A DNA stretch of 64,000 nucleotides from NCBI RefSeq assembly GCF_023159225.1, contig NC_063168.1, positions 55,841,398 through 55,905,397 of the forward strand. The letters run 5' to 3'. A program made the position numbers and the translations under genes. Positions 57,303-64,000 of the stretch are shown piece by piece; the first letter of the stretch is position 1, and each line of letters opens with the position of its first letter. The notes beneath the pieces are model-generated. The model was given only the letters and a program-made list of their open reading frames with translations. It was not told the origin of the DNA and did not search any database. The stretch comes from Perognathus longimembris pacificus. Its lineage: Eukaryota > Chordata > Mammalia > Rodentia > Heteromyidae.

Positions 57303-57392
57303 CTAGTCTGGCAGCATGGTTCAATTAGTAGAGAATGCCTAGCAAGCACAACACCCTGAGTTCAAACCCTAGCAATGCCATAGAAAACAAAA
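57303..57392 (+). mobile_element. tRNA-like SINE monomer
   Basis: 'ggcagcatggttcaattag' and 'ctgagttcaaaccctagc' give A- and B-box-like blocks about 50 nt apart; A-rich end. Only one monomer is present. Confidence 0.65.
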
Positions 57393-57564
57393 TTATCCTG
57401 ACAGACTCAAAACAGCACATAAATCTACATGAAACAATTTTCTCTCTTACTTTTATCTCACTGAGTTAAGATATGCCTTGAAGAGGTAACATTTGCAGTG
57501 TTTGTTAGGGAAACATGGAATGAAGACTATTAAAAGCAGAATCCAAACAAGCCAACTTAATCCC

Positions 57565-57965
57565 TATGTTAGTTAAACTTCTCATTGCTGTGATTAAATA
57601 CCTAAAGGAAGCAATTGCAGGGAGAAAGGATTTGCTTGGGGTCGTGATTCAGTATATGCTCAACTGACTGCAGAGAGGTAGCATGTCAGGTGAAGACAAT
57701 GTGTGGCTGAGGCTCTTCACCTCATGGAAGACAGGAAACAGTGAAGCCACACGAGCAGGGCCCAGGGCAAGAAATAATCCCCAAGACAATGCATCCTTTC
57801 CTGGGACCTACTTCCTCCAACTAGGCCCTCCCTTCCTTAGTGCTACCATGTCCCAATAGTCTGTCCAGCTATTCAGTCCATCCATGGATTAAATCATTCA
57901 TTAGAGCAGAGCCTTCACCATATAATTATCTTTGAAAATATCCTTACAGACATGTCCAGACATAT
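57565..57965 (+). mobile_element. MaLR-like ancient LTR
   Basis: 'cattgctgtgattaaatacc', 'ctcttcacctcatggaaga', 'cctacttcctccaactaggc' and 'accatgtcccaatag' in an order typical of rodent and mammalian MaLR-type repeats. Subfamily not determined. Confidence 0.5.
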
Positions 57966-58054
57966 GTTTTACTGATCTCCATGGCATTTCCCAATCTAAT
58001 CAAAGTGACTGTCAAAATGCGCCATCGTAGGGAAAGCTGTAAGAAAACCAACAG

Positions 58055-58270
58055 GGGCTGGGGATATAGCCTAGCGGCAAGAGTGCCTGCCTCGGATACA
58101 CGAGGCCCTAGGTTCGATTCCCCAGCACCACATATACAGAAAACGGCCAGAAGCGGTGCTGTGGCTCAAGTGGCAGAGTGCTAGCCTTGAGCGGGAAGAA
58201 GCCAGGGACAGTGCTCAGGCCCTGAGTCCAAGGCCCAGGACTGGCAAAAAAAAAAAAAAAAAAAGAAAGA
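58055..58270 (+). mobile_element. IDL-Geo SINE (young copy)
   Basis: Both halves intact, with tail A18 then (GAAA)n. AAGAAAACCAACAG is duplicated at 58041-58054 and 58271-58284. Confidence 0.97.
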
Positions 58271-58284
58271 AAGAAAACCAACAG

Positions 58285-58569
58285 ACTCACTTCCAGATGG
58301 AATCCTGAGTCCATACCATGTACTGTTAATGCCGCCTTCTTATTTCACTCATCCATCTTGATACTATTGATTTAGGACCAGTAGTCCTTTGTAGCCAGGG
58401 ATTCATCAGTGTGTGGTAAGATGATATTTAGGAACAGTGGTGACCTGGTTCCAGAAGCCAGTGGCAGCCCCTCCCATGTGGAATGCCAAACCTGTCTCCT
58501 GGCATTGTTTAATGTCACCTGAGAAGCAAAATGATTCCACTGACAGTAATACCTCTCACCGTATAACAA
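58285..58569. other. Unique non-coding DNA
   Basis: No feature recognised. Confidence 0.4.
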
Positions 58570-59090
58570 TTAACTAAAAGTATTTCAAAGACTTAGATGT
58601 AAGAGAGGAAGCAATATGACTTCTAAAGGAAATGAACAAAATCTTTATGACCCGTTTAGGCAAAGAATTCTTAGATATAATACCAAAATATAATCCATAA
58701 GAAAAAAAGGGTTTAACAAAGGGTGAACCAATGCAACAGCAATACTAACAAGATACTATGTTGGAAATGAATTTTGAAATTGTGGGGAGAGGTAAGCAAA
58801 GGGGTGGTGGGAGGGAAAGCAGGAGAAAACAAGAGAGAGAGTAACAATGTTCCACAAGAAATGTACATAAGTAAGGTGATACTTATGTAACTGTAAACTC
58901 TCTGTATATCACCCTTACAATAAAATAAAATTAAAAACAAAAGCTGAACCAAAAAAGTGTTCAATTTGGGTATCATAAAAGTTTAAAACTTTCTTCAAAG
59001 ATCATCACATAAAAAGTAAAAAAGGGAATAGGACCTAGGGAAATGTACATGAAACGAGATTGATAGTATATTGTATGGATGATCGTTTGA
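58570..59090 (+). mobile_element. Ancient L1 ORF2 remnant, interrupted
   Basis: 'cttagatgtaagagaggaag' to 'ggcaaagaattcttagatat' and, past an insertion, 'gtatcataaaagtttaaaac' match the ORF2 C-terminal region of old mammalian L1s in order. Frames are broken. Confidence 0.65.
58698..58945 (+). mobile_element. L1 3' UTR inserted in the older L1
   Basis: 'gggtgaaccaatgcaacagc', G/A-rich tract, 'aagaaatgtacataag', 'ctgtaaactctctgtatatc', 'aataaaataaaatt'. Same layout as the other L1 3' UTRs here, and it separates two parts of the ancient L1. Confidence 0.8.
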
Positions 59091-59775
59091 AGCTGAGCAA
59101 TGGCTGGCAAGTTTCTGTGGGACCCCCTTTTTAATATTCTCTTCTCATGGTTTAGTCCTAGATCCTTGAGTTTGGTGGCAGGAGATCTGGGCAAGTGACA
59201 AAGGTAATCAACTTGGGCAGGACCTTACTGAGCAAGCAAGTAGGATGAGTGCTACCTTTTGTTCTAGACACCTGATATTAATTATCCTTGCTATTATACT
59301 TTTCTTCATCAATTGGGTTCAGAGATTTCATTGTTTGTTATCAAATTTGGGGGCATGATGACATATATGCCTAAGCATCCTTTAGATAAAGGACATATTC
59401 TTCCAGATGTTCTCTTCACAACGTATGTCTTCTCTTTTGATTTTTCCCTCTTTTTCAGCACGTTATATGCCTCAGTGAGTCATTTTGTCTAATATTTTCC
59501 CCAGGATTAGTGTCTTTCCTTAAGATATTCTTGCTCAGTTCCAAAGTGTGGAAATCATTAGGTCCAATTAAGAATGATAGAAGGAAAAGCTATTTTCCTT
59601 GTTTTATTTTTCCTTGTTATTGAATGCTGAAGCTTAATGACAGAGTGCAAGGCTTAAAGCAAAGAAATAATATCTGTGCACTTTCAATGAAGCTACTCAT
59701 TAGTACATTTGTCTCTGAATTCTTGGCTTTTACATGCCTGTCTTTCCATGATCTATCTTTCCTCAAGCATACCAT
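59091..59775. other. Unique non-coding DNA
   Basis: No feature recognised. Confidence 0.4.
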
Positions 59776-60455
59776 TCCTTGTACAGCAGGAGCCCCACAT
59801 GTATGTCCTTTATCTACAAGTTCATTTCCCATGGTTTCAATTACCCATCTCCAGCCCCCAAATCCTGGCTAAATGGTCCTTCCTCTGACATACTCTTAGG
59901 TAAATAGCAGGCTAATACTGTATCACAAGACTGATGTCTTTGCCTCACTTTATGTCATCAGTGGCATTGTATCATCTGACATCATCACAAGAAGGTTTAG
60001 TAAATACAAGAAACTATTTGAGAAAAAAAACCACATTCATAGGACTCTTACTGCAATCAATATCCACAGATAATTATTCCATATCATTATTAGTGTTAGT
60101 TTCTCATGATGCCTAATTGATAAATCAAATTTTATGACAGTTGTATGTACAGGTAAGCACACAATAGCCCTAAGGCATGGTACTATCTAAGGTTTCAGGC
60201 ATCGATTAAGAATCTTAGGACATGGGCTGGGGATATAGCCTAGTGGCAAGAGTGCCTGCCTCAGATACACGAGGCCCTAGGTTCGATTCCCCAGCACCAC
60301 ATATACAGAAAACGGCCAGAAGCGGCGCTGTGGCTCAAGTGGCAGAGTGCTAGCCTTGAGCGGGAAGAAGCCAGGGACAGTGCTCAGGCCCGGAGTCCAA
60401 GGCCCAGGACTAGCCAAAAAAAAAAAAAAGAATCTTAGGACATATCCTTTCTAGA
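59776..60455 (+). mobile_element. Tigger-type DNA transposon remnant (TcMar), split by a SINE
   Basis: Left-end blocks 'tacagcaggagccccacat' and 'catggtttcaattaccc', internal 'aagaaggtttagtaaatac', 'tgcctaattgataaatc', and right-end 'ggtactatctaaggtttcag' / 'gcatcgatt' match the non-autonomous Tigger (MER2-like) layout. No transposase remains. IDL-Geo interrupts it at 60224. Confidence 0.7.
60224..60427 (+). mobile_element. IDL-Geo SINE (young copy) inside Tigger remnant
   Basis: Intact both halves. AAGAATCTTAGGACAT is duplicated at 60208-60223 and 60428-60443. Confidence 0.97.
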
Positions 60456-60937
60456 AACTGTACTTTTGTTGATGATTAAAATTAAGGATACCTTTGCACA
60501 AAACATCAGTATTCCTATGCTCAAATTGGTCCTTTAGACAAAGTTGTTTTGTAGACTTCCAGGAAGGCTTAGAATTGTTCTGCTTCCCTCTAAACATTTT
60601 GATGACTGGAAGATAATTTACATAATCTGATATTAATGACAGCAGAGCTTCTTTAGGAAATCTTAAATTCTACTAATGGATGCATCTTGGCAGATTCTTC
60701 TTTTCAAAAGCCTGCCAAACCAGAGCATTCAATTACTTGAAACTCCCTCACTAGGCTGAAGTTGTGGCAAACAGCCTCAGCATTTTAACACCCTCTTCTG
60801 CTAACTAGACACAACACTCCCCAAAAAATGTCTTGTTGGTGTTTTTCTGAGAACTGATATTCTTTGGAGCTTTGCATTTTAAGATGATTTCCACTTTTCT
60901 GGAGAAAGACTAACATGAGGGAAAGGCCATGGAATCT
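60456..60937. other. Unique non-coding DNA
   Basis: No repeat recognised; a secondary candidate for conserved non-coding sequence at about 60.6-60.8 kb on composition only. Confidence 0.35.
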
Positions 60938-61130
60938 GGACTCAGAACTGGGCTAGACACATTTCTAAACCTGGGAGCCATTTGACTTTCAGTAAATCAT
61001 TAATTCCTTCATCTATAATGCAATAAAAATAGACCTGACCTTGTGGGACTATTGTGGGTATTTAATTAAATAACCAAAATAAATATCCAACAACCTGGCA
61101 TGTAGCATTTCAATAAATTATGGCTATGTT
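60938..61130 (+). mobile_element. MIR SINE, nearly full length
   Basis: MIR blocks in order: 'ctggactcagaactgggc', 'ccttcatctataatgcaa', 'gggactattgtgggtattta', 'caacctggcatgtagcattt', 'caataaattatggct'. Confidence 0.82.
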
Positions 61131-61435
61131 TACTTACTATCTAAGTCATCAGTAATAGAAACTATTTTTACAACCTCACTAGAGCATAGAAGATGTCCAG
61201 AGATTTCAGAGCTACCTTTACTAAGGAGTAAGCTAGAATACAAGGATGAAATCTGGCTACTGAAACATGAGTGTCTTGATTCTTGAAGTAGTTAGTAAAA
61301 TGATTAAATATCCCTCATGTGTTGGTAAATTATTGTGATGTTTATCGGTGGTATAAAGTGATATGAATTTTAGTGCAATGTAGAAATACTAAATCAAGCT
61401 AACTAACTTTGCAGTTGCTTTGAATATTTAATCTT
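61131..61435. other. Unique AT-rich DNA
   Basis: No feature recognised. Confidence 0.4.
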
Positions 61436-61558
61436 TTTTATTTTTGAGGCAAGGTCTTGCTATATTGCCTCAGCTGGCCTCAAAGTAAAGATCTTCCTGT
61501 CTCAGTCTCCTGAGTAATGAATGAGATTATAGGTGTGAATGAACACACCTGGAAAATA
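61436..61558 (-). mobile_element. B1/7SL-like SINE monomer, antisense
   Basis: 'gaggcaaggtcttgctatat', 'cagctggcctcaaag' and 'agtctcctgagtaatgaatg' are the complement of a B1-type SINE, without a Geo half. Confidence 0.75.
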
Positions 61559-61647
61559 TTTAATCTGATATTTTTGTGATGAGAACAGTTAAATTTTACT
61601 CTTGAAAGTACTGAAGCGCAAAGTATTTTTACCATGCTCTGCAACAG

Positions 61648-61754
61648 AGGAAGGAAGGAAGAAAGGAAGAAAGAAAGGAAGGAAGGAAGGAAGGAAGGAA
61701 GGAAGGAAGGAAGGAAGGAAGGAAGGAAAGAAGGAAAGAAGGAAGGAAGGAAGG
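61648..61754. repeat. (GGAA)n microsatellite
   Basis: About 107 bp of GGAA with some GAAA interruptions. GGAA arrays can bind ETS-type factors; no evidence of a function here. Confidence 0.95.
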
Positions 61755-61799
61755 TACTCAGACTCATTCCTCCTATGTAACTAATGTTTATATCCTTTG

Positions 61800-62235
61800 A
61801 ATAGTCCCTATATCCTCACCCCTCTGCCTAGAGTGATTGCCATTATACCTCTTTGTTTTGGTGAGTTTAATTGTTTTAAATACAAATGAGAACAGGCAGT
61901 ATCTGTCTTTCCACTTCTGGCTTATTTCACATAGCACGAAGTTCACCAATTATGTCAAACTCACAAATCACAAAAATCCCCTTCTTTTTGAAAGCTGAGT
62001 AGCATTTCAGAGTGTATATACATACACTCTGATGGACAGTTGGGTTGGTCATAAATTGGCCCTTATGAACAAAGCCATAATGAAGTACATTGAGTCATCT
62101 CTCAATATGCTCTTCATATACCTTCAGGTAAATATCCAGAAGTGGAATTACTGGATAATATGTTAATTCATTTTTTTGAGCCTCAGTAAAAAGGGAACCT
62201 TCTTCCATAATGACTGAACTAATTTACCTTTCCAC
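61800..62235 (-). mobile_element. Ancient L1 3' end, antisense
   Basis: 'ttccacttctggcttatttc', 'aaagctgagtagcatttc', 'gatggacagttgggttgg', 'ggataatatgttaattcat' match the complement of an old L1 ORF2 end. Confidence 0.65.
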
Positions 62236-62263
62236 AAACAGTGCACAGTGGTTTGCTTTTCCC

Positions 62264-62415
62264 TTCATCATTTATCCTACTCCCCTGTGGATAACCCATG
62301 GATAGCTGAATATGTTTAGCAGATGTGAGAAAATGATTGGTATTAGAGCACACTGAAGGCTGAATTCTAAATGACTGCACTAACAATATGGATTTAACTC
62401 TAATTGTCCCATCTT
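62264..62415 (+). repeat. Unidentified repeated unit, copy 1
   Basis: Shares ordered blocks with 63838-64000: 'catttatcc', 'ggataaccc(a/g)tggatagctgaat', 'agcagatgtgaga', 'tgaattctaaatgac'. Similarity looks near 75-80 percent by eye. Family unknown. Confidence 0.75.
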
Positions 62416-63179
62416 GAGGCCCACCGGGTTTCCATATTTCAAACTTCAGATGCCCACAGGGCCTAGATCCATTTGAAGCTTCTTGAACAGGTTTTGCTTC
62501 TCTGATTACCATTACTTCCTCATCTAGACCAACAGGTCCACAGAAAAGCCACCATCTTCTTTCACTCCCCACCCTCTTACCCTGACCTTCTTGTTTGTAT
62601 GGAACTCTGATTTGACAGTCTGGAGATCTTATGCCTTACTACTTGTTCATAGTCTCTGACTCCTACTGCATTGTGCTGACATGGGAGCTGTAGTGTTAAG
62701 GTACAGTCTCTTTGTCCCTAGGGCCTACAACACTGAGCCCCATAGTAAAGGCTCTCACAAAAATAGCCATCCACTGAGTAAATGAGTAGACAAATAAATA
62801 AAAGTTAGTTTGTAATGTTACATTCCAGCTTGAACTAGTTCTTTTCTTAAAGTTCTTTTTGTGGCATGGATATCTGTCATAAATGCCTAGAGACAAAACT
62901 CATGTCTTCATAAATGTGTCTTATTTCTGACAGTTTTAAATTAAAGAATTTAATGTTGACATTATAAGCAAAATTACTGCAATTTTACTAAAGCTCTTCA
63001 AGGCAAATAAGCATAACAGTCATCTGATAACTTTTAGTACTTTGAAAATATTATGATGATGGAAATTGAAGATATTGGTAAAGAATTATGTTCATTAAAT
63101 ATCTTAACTAATCTGCTAAATTTCATGGGTTAATTATCCAAGTTACAGAATTATTAATAAATATAATTCAGACACCATA
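62416..63179. other. Unique AT-rich DNA
   Basis: 62940-63180 is very AT-rich with many ATTA/TAAT cores. No gene seen. Confidence 0.4.
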
Positions 63180-63490
63180 ATGACAAATGGCAGATAATAT
63201 ATGAACCATCATGGCACTTCTTGTTCCCATAATGACTTGAACTTCTTCTTCCCATAATGCCCTGCGTCTACTCACCCAATGAAAAGAGTTGGGGGTACTA
63301 CATGCATGAACCTTCAAGCGATCAACACAAAGTCAAGGGAGGAGATAAGGGAGAAGCTCCAAACTATGGTGGGGGGGGGGGGCGGAAATGTGCTTCCTAA
63401 GTACTCCATTGGATTCCTCTTTGGATTCTCTCTTCTGGAGAGTCTCACTATTTTCTTTCACTGCTTTCTTTTAGCTTTCTAATAAATTTG
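63180..63490 (+). mobile_element. Possible LTR-like fragment
   Basis: Ends with 'ctttctaataaatttgggct' followed by A-rich then GGAA-rich sequence, as at the R region of some LTRs. Contains a G run of 14 at 63369-63382. No TG...CA ends or target duplication identified. Confidence 0.3.
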
Positions 63491-63504
63491 GGCTATTTGC
63501 AAAA

Positions 63505-63640
63505 GAATAAAGGAAGGGAAGGAAGGAGGGAGAGAGGAAAGGGGAGGGAGGGAGGGAAAGAAGGAAGAGAGGAAGGAAGAGAAGGAGGGAGGGACGAAGG
63601 GAGGAAGGAAGGGAGAGAGGAAGGAAAGAAAGAAAAGAAA
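63505..63640. repeat. Purine-rich GGAA/GGGA tract
   Basis: Irregular repeats of GGAA, GGGA and GAGA, almost pure purine over about 135 bp. Confidence 0.92.
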
Positions 63641-63837
63641 CCATGGTAAACTAGAACGCTGGAAGGAAAAGTAATATACTATTTCTTTACAAAACCCATA
63701 GAGAAGAATTCATATTGGTTTCAAGACTCTAGAATGACTAAAGATGGCTTCAATAAACTAATCTAGGAATCAACAAATTCTTTCTAATGATTCCTTCTTG
63801 TTATAATGTAATAAAGCAAACTGCTGTGATAATTATT

Positions 63838-64000
63838 TATCTTTGTCATTTATCCCAGTCTCCTATGGATAACCCGTGGATAGCTGAATAAACCTAGCAG
63901 ATGTGAGAATATAGTTGGTGATAGAACGCTCTGCAGACTGAATTCTAAATGACCACCTTCAAGATAAAGATTAACAGTAATTGCCTATCTGGAGATGCGT
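63838..64000 (+). repeat. Unidentified repeated unit, copy 2 (runs off the window)
   Basis: Second copy of the unit at 62264-62415, same orientation, 1.57 kb downstream. Its right end is beyond the window. Confidence 0.75.

Overview
This window looks like a gene-poor stretch of a rodent nuclear genome. I find no intact protein-coding gene, no rRNA and no functional tRNA gene. The diagnostic signal is a dimeric SINE: an ID-like tRNA-Ala-derived left half joined to a distinctive right half containing 'GCGCTGTGGCTCAAGTGGC'. This matches the published IDL-Geo SINE, which is restricted to Geomyoidea (pocket gophers, pocket mice, kangaroo rats). The source is therefore most probably a heteromyid or geomyid rodent; the species cannot be fixed from the sequence. 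Many long open frames are antisense shadows, microsatellites or L1 pieces.

Layout. 1-6 kb: a (GT)n tract, a 5'-inverted L1 (1.69-3.29 kb) and SINEs. 6-14 kb: an ancient mammalian repeat with a G-rich tract, a plus-strand solo LTR (about 6.94-7.64 kb), a MIR, and two related minus-strand solo LTRs (10.59-11.15 and 12.53-13.07 kb). 14-24 kb: SINEs, (GA)n/(GACA)n tracts, an L2, an MLT1-type LTR and L1 3' ends among unique AT-rich DNA. 24-26 kb: a twin-primed L1 that splits a SINE, with a clear 16-bp target-site duplication. 26-32 kb: an ancient L1 body, a (TTC)n tract grown in a SINE tail, and more SINEs. 32-38 kb: a 2.4-kb L1 piece holding a young SINE, then unique DNA. 38-45 kb: mostly single-copy DNA, with a repeat-free segment at 39.69-40.06 kb resembling a conserved non-coding element. 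45.24-49.85 kb: the longest mobile element, a minus-strand L1 with an almost complete ORF2 carrying one nonsense codon and one frameshift, itself inserted in an ancient repeat. 50-54 kb: another L1 with two further retro-insertions inside it, one of them a processed copy of an unidentified transcript. 54-64 kb: ancient L1 mosaics, a MaLR-like LTR, a Tigger-type DNA transposon with a young SINE inside, a MIR, (GGAA)n tracts and a repeated 150-bp unit of unknown origin.

How it fits together. L1 supplies the machinery, and most other young insertions (IDL-Geo, 7SL-Geo, the processed retrocopy) carry L1-type signatures: poly(A) tails and 10-16 bp target duplications. The nesting gives relative ages: MIR, L2, MLT1 and Tigger are oldest, then old L1s, then 7SL-Geo and older IDL-Geo, then the 24- and 45-kb L1s and four near-identical IDL-Geo copies. 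Several microsatellites grew from SINE tails. Family names given to ancient repeats come from remembered consensus sequences and were not checked by a search.
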